From: Actinophytocola sp035995025
GTDB lineage: Bacteria; Actinomycetota; Actinomycetes; Mycobacteriales; Pseudonocardiaceae
DNA: 64,000 bases
NCBI GenBank assembly: GCA_035995025.1
Contig: DASYKY010000111.1
Location: 1-64,000, forward strand
Direction of reading: 5' to 3'
The notes under the pieces are model-generated. The model made no database searches and was not told the origin of the DNA. It saw only the letters and a list, made by a program, of their open reading frames with translations. Below are positions 41,487-50,174 of the stretch, in pieces (position 1 is the first letter of the stretch; each line of letters begins with the position of its first letter). A program made the translations under genes and the position numbers.

Positions 41487-43649
41487 ATGACTGACACCAT
41501 TCGCTGGGAGAAGGACGCCGACGGGATCGTCGTGCTGACGATGGACGACCCGAACCAGTCGGCCAACACGATGAACCGCGACTACGCGGCGTCGATGGCC
41601 GCCGCGGTCGAGCGCCTGTCCGCGGAGAAGGACGACATCGCCGGCGTCGTCATCACGTCGGCGAAGAAGACGTTCTTCGCCGGTGGCGACCTCAAGGACA
41701 TGATCAAGGCCCGGCGCGAGGACGCGCAGGACGGCTTCGACTTCGTCCAGGGCGTCAAGGCGCAGCTGCGCACGCTGGAGACGCTGGGCAAGCCGGTCGT
41801 CGCCGCCATCAACGGCGCAGCGCTCGGCGGCGGCCTGGAGATCGCGCTCGCCTGCCACCACCGGATCGCCGCGGACGTCAGGGGATCGCAGATCGGCCTG
41901 CCCGAGGTGACGCTGGGCCTGCTGCCCGGCGGTGGCGGCGTGACCCGCACGGTGCGGCTGCTGGGCATCCAGACCGCGCTGCTGTCGGTGCTGCTGCAGG
42001 GCCAGCGGCACAAGGTGTCGGCGGCCAAGGACGTCGGCCTCGTGGACGAGGTCGTGTCCACTGTGGACGAGCTGGTGCCGGCGGCCAAGGCGTGGGTCAA
42101 GGCCAACCCCGGGGCCGTGCAGCCGTGGGACGCCCAGGGCTACAAGATCCCCGGCGGCTCGCCGACGAACCCGAAGCTCGCGGCCAACCTGCCGGCGTTC
42201 CCCGCCAACCTGCGCAAGCAGCTCAAGGGCGCGAACATGCCGGCGCCGCGGGCGATCCTGTCCGCCGCGATCGAGGGCGCGCAGGTCGACATCGACACGG
42301 CGTTCACCATCGAGTCCCGCTACCTGGTCGAGCTGCTGGCCGGGCAGGTCGCGAAGAACATGATCAAGGCGTTCTTCTTCGACCTGCAGCACATCAACTC
42401 CGGCGGCTCGCGTCCGGACGGCTTCGAGAAGTACACGGCCCGCAAGGTCGGCGTGCTCGGCGCCGGCATGATGGGTGCGGGCATCGCCTACGTCTGCGCG
42501 CGCGGCGGCATGGACGTCGTGCTCAAGGACGTCTCCGCGGAGGCGGCCGCGAAGGGCAAGAACTACTCGGTCAAGCTGTTCGAGAAGGCCGTCTCCCGTG
42601 GCAAGACCACGCGGGAGAAGGCCGACGAGACACTCGCCCGCATCCACCCGACCGGCAAGCCCGAGGACCTCGCCGGTTGCGACCTCGTGATCGAGGCCGT
42701 GTTCGAGAGCCCCGAGCTCAAGCACAAGGTCTTCGCGGAGATCGAGGACGTCGTCAACCCGGACGCGGTGCTGGGGTCCAACACCTCGACGCTGCCGATC
42801 ACCGGCCTCGCCGAGGGCGTGCGGCGGCAGGAGGACTTCGTCGGCCTGCACTTCTTCTCGCCGGTCGACAAGATGCCGCTGCTGGAGATCATCGTCGGCG
42901 AGAAGACCAGCGACGCGACGCTGGCCAAGGCGTTCGACGTGGCGCAGCAGATCAAGAAGACGCCGATCGTGGTCAACGACTCGCGCGGGTTCTTCACCAG
43001 CCGGGTCATCGGCACGTTCATCAACGAGGCCATCGCGATGGTGGCCGAGGGCGTGCACCCGGCGTCGGTGGAGCAGGCGGGTTCGCAGGCCGGCTACCCG
43101 GCGCCGCCGCTGCAGCTGATGGACGAGCTGACGCTGACGCTGCCGCAGAAGATCCGCAAGGAGACGAAGGCGGGCGTCGAGGCCGCGGGCGGCACGTGGG
43201 TCGTGCACGCGTCCGAGCCGCTGATCGACCGGATGGTCGAGGAGTTCGACCGCAAGGGCCGCTCGGGCGGGGCGGGCTTCTACGAGTACGGCGAGGACGG
43301 CAAGCGCACGCGGCTGTGGCCGGGCCTGACCGCGCACTTCACCAAGGACGGCTACGAGATCCCGTTCGAGGACATGAAGGAGCGGATGCTCTTCGCGGAG
43401 GCGCTCGAGACGGTGAAGTGCTTCGACGAGGGCGTGCTGCGCTCGGTGCCGGACGCCAACATCGGCTCGATCATGGGCATCGGCTTCCCGCCGTGGACCG
43501 GCGGCGTGATCCAGTACATCAACGGCTACGAGGGCGGCCTGCCCGGCTTCGTGGCCCGCGCCCGTGAGCTGGCGGAGCGGTACGGCGACCACTTCCTGCC
43601 GCCGGCATCCCTGGTGGCGAAGGCGGAGAAGGGCGAGACGTTCGAGTAG
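41487..43649 (+). CDS. fadB: Bifunctional enoyl-CoA hydratase / 3-hydroxyacyl-CoA dehydrogenase
   Basis: 720 residues. Crotonase domain about 1-200 (ITSAKKTFFAGGDLKDM, INGAALGGGLEIALACHHRIA, GLPEVTLGLLPGGGG) and, from about residue 320, an NAD-binding 3-hydroxyacyl-CoA dehydrogenase (KVGVLGAGMMGAGIAYVCARGG; HFFSPVDKMPLLEII; SRGFFTSRV). Both active-site Glu residues of the hydratase seem present. It performs two steps of fatty-acid beta-oxidation, feeding FadA. Confidence 0.95.
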   Translation: MTDTIRWEKDADGIVVLTMDDPNQSANTMNRDYAASMAAAVERLSAEKDDIAGVVITSAKKTFFAGGDLKDMIKARREDAQDGFDFVQGVKAQLRTLETLGKPVVAAINGAALGGGLEIALACHHRIAADVRGSQIGLPEVTLGLLPGGGGVTRTVRLLGIQTALLSVLLQGQRHKVSAAKDVGLVDEVVSTVDELVPAAKAWVKANPGAVQPWDAQGYKIPGGSPTNPKLAANLPAFPANLRKQLKGANMPAPRAILSAAIEGAQVDIDTAFTIESRYLVELLAGQVAKNMIKAFFFDLQHINSGGSRPDGFEKYTARKVGVLGAGMMGAGIAYVCARGGMDVVLKDVSAEAAAKGKNYSVKLFEKAVSRGKTTREKADETLARIHPTGKPEDLAGCDLVIEAVFESPELKHKVFAEIEDVVNPDAVLGSNTSTLPITGLAEGVRRQEDFVGLHFFSPVDKMPLLEIIVGEKTSDATLAKAFDVAQQIKKTPIVVNDSRGFFTSRVIGTFINEAIAMVAEGVHPASVEQAGSQAGYPAPPLQLMDELTLTLPQKIRKETKAGVEAAGGTWVVHASEPLIDRMVEEFDRKGRSGGAGFYEYGEDGKRTRLWPGLTAHFTKDGYEIPFEDMKERMLFAEALETVKCFDEGVLRSVPDANIGSIMGIGFPPWTGGVIQYINGYEGGLPGFVARARELAERYGDHFLPPASLVAKAEKGETFE

Positions 43650-43662
43650 ACCCGACGTGGTC

Positions 43663-43696
43663 AGAAGGGCCCGGCGCTGGCGCGCCGGGCCCTTCT
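43663..43696 (+). terminator. Strong hairpin terminator after fadB
   Basis: A perfect 14-base stem (AGAAGGGCCCGGCG / its complement) with a six-base loop begins 14 bases after the fadB stop and lies against the end of the convergent membrane-protein gene, so it may serve both. No long T tract follows, usual in this GC range. Confidence 0.85.
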
Positions 43697-43697
43697 G

Positions 43698-44585
43698 TCA
43701 TTCGCGCATGAGGTTCTGGGCGTCGACGACGAGCCGCAACGGCTGGCAGTCGTTCCTCGCGGCCGTGACGATGTCCGCCTCCTTGCCGTCACCCTGCTCG
43801 CCCAGGATCACGACTGGAACCTTGTCGAGGTTGTAGGTACAGCTCGAACCCAGCTGTGTGTCGACTACGCCGCGGTCGTCGCCCGGCACGGTCCACGTGG
43901 CGGCCGAGGCCTTCTCCGGGACGGACTCGGTGGCGGCGGCACCGGTCGCCCACACGAACGCCGTCGCTCCGATCGCGGCCACCGCCAGCAGCACCAGGAT
44001 CCACCACCGGGAGAAGGTGAAGCGCCGGCGCAACCGAAGGTAGCTGGCCGTCTCCAGGATGGCGGTTTGCTTGCGCGTCAGCGATGTCACGCGGTCCGAG
44101 GCCCGGTTCGCGAACGCCGCCCTCGCCTCGATTTCACCGCTCCGTGTCCAGTTTCGCAGGCGCACCTCATAGTCGAGTTGCGCTTCGTCGAGCTCATCGA
44201 AGAAGTCGCCGAAGTCGTCCTCCCATGGCGCCAGCAGTGGGTCGCCGGCAAGCCCCTCGCGGACCTTGCGGATGGCGCGACTTGCTCTTTCGGCGCGGAG
44301 GTCGGCCACCGAGATGGTGCTGGCCGACGCCAGGGAGATGGCTATCAACAGCGCCGCCAGCACCCCGAGCAACGCGCCCGCAGCGCCGCCCGCCGCGGTC
44401 CAGAACTGGATGGGTGCGGTTTCCGGATCGACGCCGCCGAAACCGGAGATGCTGATGCCGGCGAACACGACGGCGGCCACCGCGCCGAACGCGATCACGA
44501 GCCACCGAGCCGCTTCCCGCAGCCGGTCCGCCGCCGGTCCGAGCGATGGCGGCGCCGCGGCCGCGGGTTTCTCCGCTGTGGTCAT
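43698..44585 (-). CDS. Hypothetical membrane protein
   Basis: 295 residues with three to four hydrophobic segments: WLVIAFGAVAAVVFAGISI (~27-46), a second long Ala/Leu-rich one (GGAAGALLGVLAALLIAISLA, ~65-85) and WWILVLLAVAAIGATAFVWA (~195-215). The middle region between is charged and cytoplasmic; the C-terminal ~80 residues (after ATESVPEKASAATW) are probably outside and hold two Cys. Coupled to the upstream gene by an ATGA overlap. Not recognised; possibly an effector-associated conflict-system protein, but no motif proves this. Confidence 0.7.
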   Translation of the reverse strand: MTTAEKPAAAAPPSLGPAADRLREAARWLVIAFGAVAAVVFAGISISGFGGVDPETAPIQFWTAAGGAAGALLGVLAALLIAISLASASTISVADLRAERASRAIRKVREGLAGDPLLAPWEDDFGDFFDELDEAQLDYEVRLRNWTRSGEIEARAAFANRASDRVTSLTRKQTAILETASYLRLRRRFTFSRWWILVLLAVAAIGATAFVWATGAAATESVPEKASAATWTVPGDDRGVVDTQLGSSCTYNLDKVPVVILGEQGDGKEADIVTAARNDCQPLRLVVDAQNLMRE

Positions 44586-45016
44586 CCCTCGTCGATCCCG
44601 GCGACGAAGAGCATGTGATCGAGTGAGCCGCCAAGCTCCTCCGGAAGAGACAGTGTTACTTGTCCGCCACTGATGTCCTGCACCTGCCACACGACCGCGT
44701 TGCGGCGCGCGCCGGGTACGAGATTGGAAACGAGCCGGGAGTTCAGGTAGACGTCGGCAACGGGATCCTGCTCAGCCAGCACGCCGTCGGAGGTCATGAT
44801 CTCCGCGACCACGCTGTTGCCGACCACCGGACCCGGGACCGTGTCCGGGCCGGGGCCCGGGTTGCCGCCACCCTGCGGGCCACCCGGAGCGTTTGGCTTG
44901 CCCGGCCTCGCAATGATGCGGTAAGTGATCTTGTTGCCGTGCTCGTCGTAGGCCTCGATCTCGATCGAGGACCCGCAGTCGACGTGGATGTCATTGCCCG
45001 CCGGCAGTTTCGCCAT
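44582..45016 (-). CDS. Hypothetical protein paired with the membrane protein
   Basis: 144 residues, no family recognised. Starts AKLPAGNDIHVDCGSSIEIEAYDEHGNKITYRI, then a Gly-Pro-rich linker (GPQGGGNPGPGPDT), then a beta-rich half (NAVVWQVQDISGGQVTLSLPEELGG). ATG at 45016 with AGGAG seven bases before it; a GTG 18 bases earlier is less likely. No signal peptide. Its stop overlaps the membrane-protein start. Confidence 0.65.
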   Translation of the reverse strand: MAKLPAGNDIHVDCGSSIEIEAYDEHGNKITYRIIARPGKPNAPGGPQGGGNPGPGPDTVPGPVVGNSVVAEIMTSDGVLAEQDPVADVYLNSRLVSNLVPGARRNAVVWQVQDISGGQVTLSLPEELGGSLDHMLFVAGIDEG

Positions 45017-45040
45017 CGGTTCGCTCCTAAACACCAGGGT

Positions 45041-45059
45041 CCCCGACGCTGTGTCGGGG
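45041..45059. other. Small hairpin CCCCGAC-N5-GTCGGGG
   Basis: Perfect seven-base stem, 25 bases upstream of the ATG of the 45016 gene, so it would be in its 5' UTR or promoter. Could be a terminator of upstream transcription or a regulatory stem. Confidence 0.4.
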
Positions 45060-45210
45060 GTCGCTCACCTGGCGGGGAGCGTTACGAACGCAGGCGCCTG
45101 CCGCGCCTCTCGGGTGCGGTCGGTCGGCGCGGCAGGGCCTTCGGATGGTACGGGCGGCTCTCGGGCGGACACAAGGTCTAAACCAATTCCTGTCGCAAAC
45201 CAGACAACGG

Positions 45211-45834
45211 TCAGCTGAGCGCGGCGACGAACTCCCGGGCGCTCGCCGCGATCTCCGCGAAACGGGACTCCGCGGCCAATGCCGGGCCCACCACGCCGCT
45301 GCCCGCCGTCACCGCCAGCGCCCCGGCGGCCAGGTAGTCCCGCGCGTTCGCCGCCGTCACGCCGCCCGTGGCCACCAGTGGCGCGTGCGGGTAGGGACCG
45401 TGCAGGTCGCGGAGGTAGGCCGGACCGAGCCGGGCGGCGGGGAAGACCTTCACCGCCGTGGCGCCGAGGTCCAGCGCGGTCGCCACCTCGGTGGGCGTCA
45501 TCGCGCCGAGCACCACGGGGACGCCCTGCCGGCGGGCCTCCTCGGCGACCTCCGGGCGCAGGCCAGGGGTGATGAGGAACCGGGCACCGGCGGAGATCGC
45601 GTCGCGGGCGTCGGCGACGGTCAGCACCGTGCCCGCGCCGAGGAGCAGACCATCCACTGTGGACGCACGGGCGATGAGGGCGGGCGCGCCGGGCGTGGTC
45701 AGCGCGAACTCGACGATCGGGAGGCCCGCGTCGACCAGCGTCGCGGCCAGGCCCGCCGGGTCGGGGATCGCCTGCGCGCGGATGATGCACAGCGCCCGGC
45801 GCGCGGTCAGCTCAGCCAGCAGGTCCACGGCCAA
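45211..45834 (-). CDS. eda: 2-dehydro-3-deoxyphosphogluconate (KDPG/KHG) aldolase
   Basis: 207 residues of the class I KDPG aldolase fold: CIIRAQAIPDPAGLAATLVDAGLPIVEFALTTPGA, the GAGTVLTVADARDAISAGARFLITPG strand and the Schiff-base Lys in ATAVKVFPAARLGPAYLRDL, GGVTAANARDYLAAGA phosphate loop. It splits KDPG into pyruvate and glyceraldehyde-3-phosphate. It overlaps the D-aminoacylase gene by 23 bases and lies opposite a KDG kinase, which makes its substrate. Confidence 0.92.
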   Translation of the reverse strand: MAVDLLAELTARRALCIIRAQAIPDPAGLAATLVDAGLPIVEFALTTPGAPALIARASTVDGLLLGAGTVLTVADARDAISAGARFLITPGLRPEVAEEARRQGVPVVLGAMTPTEVATALDLGATAVKVFPAARLGPAYLRDLHGPYPHAPLVATGGVTAANARDYLAAGALAVTAGSGVVGPALAAESRFAEIAASAREFVAALS

Positions 45835-47407
45835 CTCCTCGGATCGAGTGCCCCGGCAGCGTATCCGCGCGGCGCCCGTCCTCGATCACGGGAACTCCGT
45901 TGACCAGCACGTACGGGATGCCGGCCGCCTGCCGGCACGGGGTCTCGTAGGTCGCGGTGTCGGTCACGGCCGACGGGTCGAACAGGACCAGGTCCGCGTG
46001 GTATCCGGTGCGGACCAGGCCCCGGTCGGTCAGCCGCAGCCGCCGCGCCGGGCGCCCGGTCAGGTGCGCCACGCACTCCTCGAGGCCCAGCACGCCCAGT
46101 TCCCGCACGTAGTGGCCGAGATACCGCGGGAACGTCCCCCAGGCGCGCGGATGCGGCCGCTCGCCCAGCAGGCCGTCGCTCCCGCCCGTGTGCACCCGGT
46201 GGCGCATGATCGCCCGGACGTTGTCCTCGTCGCCGACGTGCATCAGGCACGTCGTGCCGAGCCGTTCGGCGACCAGGACGTCGAAGTACAGCTCGGCGGG
46301 CGGTCGTCCGGCGCGGCGGGCGGCCTCCGCCACGCGGAGCCCCACCAGGCCGGCGTTCGACTCGAGGCGCACGCCGTTGATCTCGATCGCCGACCAGTCG
46401 ACCGGCACGCCGTGGCAGCCGTCCGAGCCGTGCTCCTCCAGGTCGGCCCGCATCCTCGCCCGCGCGTCCACATCGGACAGACGGGCCGGCGTCGCGTCCG
46501 GGCCGCCCTCGGCCGCCCAGCTCGGCAGCAGCGCCGCCAGCGACGTGTTGCCGGCCAGGTACGGGTAGGTGTCCAGCGTGACGTCCACTCCTTCCGCCAG
46601 CGCGGCGTCCACAAGGGACAGCAGCTCACCCGCCCGGCCCGCGTTGACCGGGAAGTTCATCGTCGCGTGCGCCAGGTGCAGCGGGCAGCCCGACCGCCGT
46701 GCGACGTCCACCATCTCCGCGTACGCCTCGAGCGCGCCCGCGCCGTAGCTCCGATGGTGCGGGCTGTGGTACCCGCCGGCCCCGGCCACCACCGCGCACA
46801 GCTCCACCAGCTCGCCGGCCGGCGCGTACATGCCCGGCGGGTAGGTCAGCCCCGACGACATGCCGACCGCACCCTCGGCCAGGCCCGCGGCGACCAGCGA
46901 CCGCATCATGTCCAGTTCGGACGGTGTGGCCGGCCGGTCCGCCCAGCCGACCGCGCGCATCCGGATCGTGCCGTGCGGCAGCAGGTACGCGGCGTTGCAG
47001 GCGATCCCGCGGTCGAGCCGGTCGAGGTACCCGCCGACGCCGCGCCAGTCCCACGCGAACCCCGGCGGGTCGCCGTTCCACCCGGCCAGCACCTCGCGCA
47101 GGGTGTCCAGCGTGGCGTCGTCGACCGGCGCGTAGGACAGCCCGTCCTGCCCGAGCACCTCGAGCGTCACGCCCTGCGACACCTTCGCCAGGTGCTCGGG
47201 CTCCGTCAGCAGCCGCAGGTCGGAGTGCGCGTGCATGTCGATGAACCCGGGCGCCAGCACAAGCCCGCCCGCGTCGAGCACCCGCGACCCGGACAGCCCG
47301 CCGCCGATCCCGGCGATCCGGCCGTCCTCGACGAGCACGTCCGCGCGGTAGCCGCCCGCCCCGGTGCCGTCGACGACGGTCGCGCCGCGGACGAGCAGGC
47401 CGGCCAT
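45812..47407 (-). CDS. N-acyl-D-amino-acid deacylase (D-aminoacylase family)
   Basis: 531 residues of the amidohydrolase superfamily. Metal-binding HAHSD (residues 59-63), HATMNFPVNAG, HTGGSDGLLGERPHPRAWGTFPRYLG are diagnostic of D-aminoacylase/dihydroorotase-like enzymes; the N-terminal and C-terminal segments form the small beta domain. It removes N-acyl groups from D-amino acids, which the adjoining PLP deaminase could then degrade. It runs 13 bases after that gene. Confidence 0.9.
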   Translation of the reverse strand: MAGLLVRGATVVDGTGAGGYRADVLVEDGRIAGIGGGLSGSRVLDAGGLVLAPGFIDMHAHSDLRLLTEPEHLAKVSQGVTLEVLGQDGLSYAPVDDATLDTLREVLAGWNGDPPGFAWDWRGVGGYLDRLDRGIACNAAYLLPHGTIRMRAVGWADRPATPSELDMMRSLVAAGLAEGAVGMSSGLTYPPGMYAPAGELVELCAVVAGAGGYHSPHHRSYGAGALEAYAEMVDVARRSGCPLHLAHATMNFPVNAGRAGELLSLVDAALAEGVDVTLDTYPYLAGNTSLAALLPSWAAEGGPDATPARLSDVDARARMRADLEEHGSDGCHGVPVDWSAIEINGVRLESNAGLVGLRVAEAARRAGRPPAELYFDVLVAERLGTTCLMHVGDEDNVRAIMRHRVHTGGSDGLLGERPHPRAWGTFPRYLGHYVRELGVLGLEECVAHLTGRPARRLRLTDRGLVRTGYHADLVLFDPSAVTDTATYETPCRQAAGIPYVLVNGVPVIEDGRRADTLPGHSIRGVGRGPAG

Positions 47408-47420
47408 CAGGAGACGGCCA

Positions 47421-48704
47421 TCAGAAGTACGTGCGGATCAGGTCGACCACGGTCTCCCCGTCCGGGCCGACGACCGGCAGCAGCGGCCACTTGTCGAAGG
47501 TGGTGCACGGGTGCGACAGGCCGAGCCCGACCCAGTCACCGACCTCGACATCACCCTCGAAGGTGAGGAACGTGTGCTGGTCGTTGAGCTTCGTGACCGT
47601 GGCGTCCAGCGGCCGCGCGGTGCCGTCGCGGCGCAGCAGCTCGGGCATCGGCAGGTCGATGTCGTAGGGCAGGTCCCGCTTGCCTGCGGTCAGGAACGCG
47701 AACCCCGGCTCCGGGTTCGACACCACCTGCGCCCACGCCCGCAGCGCCGGCCGCAGCGCGGGGCCGTCCGTGCGCGGGTGCGCGCCGAGCGGGGAGAGCC
47801 GGGCGTAGAAGCCCGAGTCGTGGGTGAGGTACGCGCCGCTGCGCAGCACCGGCAGGACCGGCAGCCCGTCCGGCCACGGCCCGCCGAGCACGTCGGCCAC
47901 CTGGTCGAAGAACGCGCTGCCGCCGGCGGTGACGATCACCTCGTCGACGCCGTCGAAGTGCCCGCGCCCGGCCAGTTCCACGGCCAGCGCGCGCAGGTCC
48001 GTCAGGTAGGCGTGCACCGCGGCCAGCGAGCCGGGCGTGGCGTCGTTGGCGACGGCGCCCTCGTAGCCGCCGACACCGGCGAGCCGCAGCGCGGGCGAGG
48101 CCGCCACCGCCTCGGCCACCGCGATGCCGGTCGCCGCGTCGCGCACGCCGGTCCGCGCGTGCGGGGCGCCGACCTCGACCAGCACGTCGACCGGCCGCCC
48201 GGTGCCGCGCAGCGCCTCGGTCATCAGCGCCACGCCGCGCACCGAGTCGACCCAGCAGCTGAACCGGAAGTCCTCGTCGCCAGCCAGCTCGCCGGCGAGC
48301 CAGCGCAACGCCGCCGCGTCGACCAGCTGGTTGGCCAGCAGCACCGGGCTGACGCGGAACGCGCGATACACCCGCAGCTGGCTCGCGTTCGCCGCGGTCT
48401 GCCCCCACGCGCCGTGGTCGAACTGCCGCGCGTACAGCTGCGGCGCCATCGTGGTCTTGCCGTGCGGCGCGTGCGCGAACCCGTGCCGCGCGCAGAAGTC
48501 CGCCATCGCGGTGAGGTTGTGCTCGAGCGCCGCGCCGTCCAGCGCGACCACCGGCGGCAGGAACCCGAAAAGGTCGAGCCCGGCGTCGCGGGCGGCGCCG
48601 ATCGTCAGCCCCTGGGCCGCGGGCGGCAGCCCCTTGAAACGCCAGTCGACGCGCTCGTCGAGGATCGCGGCCACCCTGTCGCGGTCGATACGCCCGGCGC
48701 CCAC
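47421..48704 (-). CDS. PLP-dependent D-amino-acid deaminase (DSD1/D-threonine aldolase-type)
   Basis: 427 residues. PLP Lys in HAPHGKTTMAPQLYARQ, barrel strands through VEVGAPHARTGVRDAA, and the C-terminal metal-binding region HPCTTFDKWPLLPVV typical of D-serine dehydratase-like proteins. It probably deaminates D-serine or similar D-amino acids released by the deacylase. The GTG at 48704 fits a leaderless transcript from the promoter at 48711-48740. Longer frames upstream are antisense to the kinase gene. Confidence 0.86.
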   Translation of the reverse strand: MGAGRIDRDRVAAILDERVDWRFKGLPPAAQGLTIGAARDAGLDLFGFLPPVVALDGAALEHNLTAMADFCARHGFAHAPHGKTTMAPQLYARQFDHGAWGQTAANASQLRVYRAFRVSPVLLANQLVDAAALRWLAGELAGDEDFRFSCWVDSVRGVALMTEALRGTGRPVDVLVEVGAPHARTGVRDAATGIAVAEAVAASPALRLAGVGGYEGAVANDATPGSLAAVHAYLTDLRALAVELAGRGHFDGVDEVIVTAGGSAFFDQVADVLGGPWPDGLPVLPVLRSGAYLTHDSGFYARLSPLGAHPRTDGPALRPALRAWAQVVSNPEPGFAFLTAGKRDLPYDIDLPMPELLRRDGTARPLDATVTKLNDQHTFLTFEGDVEVGDWVGLGLSHPCTTFDKWPLLPVVGPDGETVVDLIRTYF

Positions 48705-48710
48705 GATTCG

Positions 48711-48740
48711 TGTGTAGCATCCGCTGGCCTGGCCAGTCAA
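48711..48740 (-). promoter_or_regulatory. Minus-strand promoter with embedded palindrome between deaminase and KDG kinase genes
   Basis: TTGACT (-35, 48740-48735) and TACACA (-10, 48716-48711) are 18 bases apart; the -10 ends six bases before the GTG at 48704, predicting a leaderless mRNA. CTGGCC-T-GGCCAG (48724-48736) sits in the spacer and is a candidate operator acting on both divergent genes. Confidence 0.5.
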
Positions 48741-48774
48741 CGCGGTGATCCAGCGGGTCCGGAAGGGACGGTCG

Positions 48775-49695
48775 GTGGACGTACTCTGCCTCGGCGAGAC
48801 GATGGCGCTGTTCGTGCCGGCCGAGCCGGGGCCCGCCGAGACCGTGCGCACCTGGACCCGCACGACGGGTGGCGCCGAGTCCAATGTGGCCTGTCATCTC
48901 GCCGGGCTCGGCCTGCGGGCCGCGTGGGTGTCGGCGGTGGGCGACGACCCCTTCGGCCGCGCGGTCGTGGACTTCGTTGCCGGGCACGGGGTGGACGTGT
49001 CGCGCGTCGTCGTCGATCCGGAGCGGCCGACCGGCGTGTACTTCAAGACCCCCGGCGGCGTGCGCTACTACCGGCGCGGCTCGGCGGCGTCCGCGCTGGG
49101 CCCGGCGCTGCTGGCGGACCTGCCGCCGGCCGGCGTGGTGCACACCAGCGGGATCACACCCGCGCTGTCGGCGAGCTGCCGCGCGCTCATGGACGGGCTC
49201 CTGCGCGCGCCCCGGTCACACCTGCTGTCGTTCGACGTCAACTGGCGGCCCGCGCTCGGCCAGGACCCGGAGCTGCTGCGTGAGCTGGCGTCGCTGGCCG
49301 ACATCGTGCTGGTCGGCGCGGACGAGGCGGCGGCGCTGTGGGGCGCGGGCGAGCCCGCGGCGATCCGCCGGCTGCTGCCCCAGCCGTGCGAGGTCGTGGT
49401 CAAGCAGGCCGAGCACGGCGCCACGCTGGTCGAGCCGGACGGGACGGAGGTCTTCGAGCCGGCGCTTCGGGTGGACGTCGTGGAGCCGGTCGGCGCGGGG
49501 GACGCGTTCGCCGCCGGCTACCTGGCCGCCCTGCTGGCCGGCGAGGCGCCCCGGCGCCGGTTGCGCGCCGGCCACCTGCGCGCCGCGTCCGCGCTGCGCA
49601 CCCACGGCGACGTCGGCCCGCCGCTACCTCCCGCACTGGTGGCGGCCCTGCTGGACGCGGACGAGGACGAGTGGCGGGCGGCGCACATCGCATGA
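48775..49695 (+). CDS. PfkB-family sugar kinase, probably 2-keto-3-deoxygluconate kinase
   Basis: 306 residues: CLGETMALFVPAEPGP start, GGAESNVACHLAGLGLRAAWVSAVGDDPFG (PfkB signature 1), and the anion-hole/catalytic GAGDAFAAGYLAALLAG with Asp base. Together with the divergent KDPG aldolase it suggests a KDG to pyruvate route. GTG at 48775 with AAGGGA six bases before it, preferred over a GTG ten codons upstream. Confidence 0.9.
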   Translation: MDVLCLGETMALFVPAEPGPAETVRTWTRTTGGAESNVACHLAGLGLRAAWVSAVGDDPFGRAVVDFVAGHGVDVSRVVVDPERPTGVYFKTPGGVRYYRRGSAASALGPALLADLPPAGVVHTSGITPALSASCRALMDGLLRAPRSHLLSFDVNWRPALGQDPELLRELASLADIVLVGADEAAALWGAGEPAAIRRLLPQPCEVVVKQAEHGATLVEPDGTEVFEPALRVDVVEPVGAGDAFAAGYLAALLAGEAPRRRLRAGHLRAASALRTHGDVGPPLPPALVAALLDADEDEWRAAHIA

Positions 49696-49729
49696 ATAGC
49701 CTGGGGTGGTCGTGAGCGAAAGGACCCCG

Positions 49730-50110
49730 ATGTCGAGAACCGTGATCCAGCCGGACGGCATGGCACCCCCGGCGGTGCCGCTCTCGCCGGGCATCCGCAA
49801 GGGCAACATCCTGCAGGTCGCCGGCCAGGTCGGGGTCGACCCGGCCACCGGCGAGCTCGCCGGCGCCACCGTCGCGGAGCAGACGCGCCAGGTGCTGCGC
49901 AACGTCGAGGCCGTGCTGGCCGCCGGCGGCGCCGGGTTCGACGACGTGGTGATGCTGCGCGTCTACCTCACCGACACGGCACACTTCGCGGAGCTGAACG
50001 AGACCTACGCCGCGGTGGTGCCCCAGCCGTACCCGGCGCGCACGACCGTTTACGTCGGCCTCCCGGCGGGCCTGCTGGTGGAGATCGACGCGCTCGCCGT
50101 GGTCGAGTGA
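49730..50110 (+). CDS. ridA: RidA-family enamine/imine deaminase
   Basis: 126 residues of the RidA/YjgF/UK114 family: SPGIRKGNILQVAGQVGVDPATGEL, AAGGAGFDDVVMLRVYLTD, and the catalytic Arg in PYPARTTVYVG. It hydrolyses reactive 2-aminoacrylate made by PLP deaminases such as the neighbouring one. ATG at 49730 follows AAAGGA; it lies 34 bases after the kinase. Confidence 0.93.
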   Translation: MSRTVIQPDGMAPPAVPLSPGIRKGNILQVAGQVGVDPATGELAGATVAEQTRQVLRNVEAVLAAGGAGFDDVVMLRVYLTDTAHFAELNETYAAVVPQPYPARTTVYVGLPAGLLVEIDALAVVE

Positions 50111-50174
50111 GTCACGTGTGACCAGCGACTAAGGAGGGCGGCATCACCCCGGTCCGATCAGTAGAGTTCCGGGG

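Noticed and set aside
47551..49143. Long minus-strand frame across the deaminase and kinase genes
   Set aside because: Shadow frame with Arg/Ala/Gly composition; the deaminase is encoded in the frame ending at 47421.
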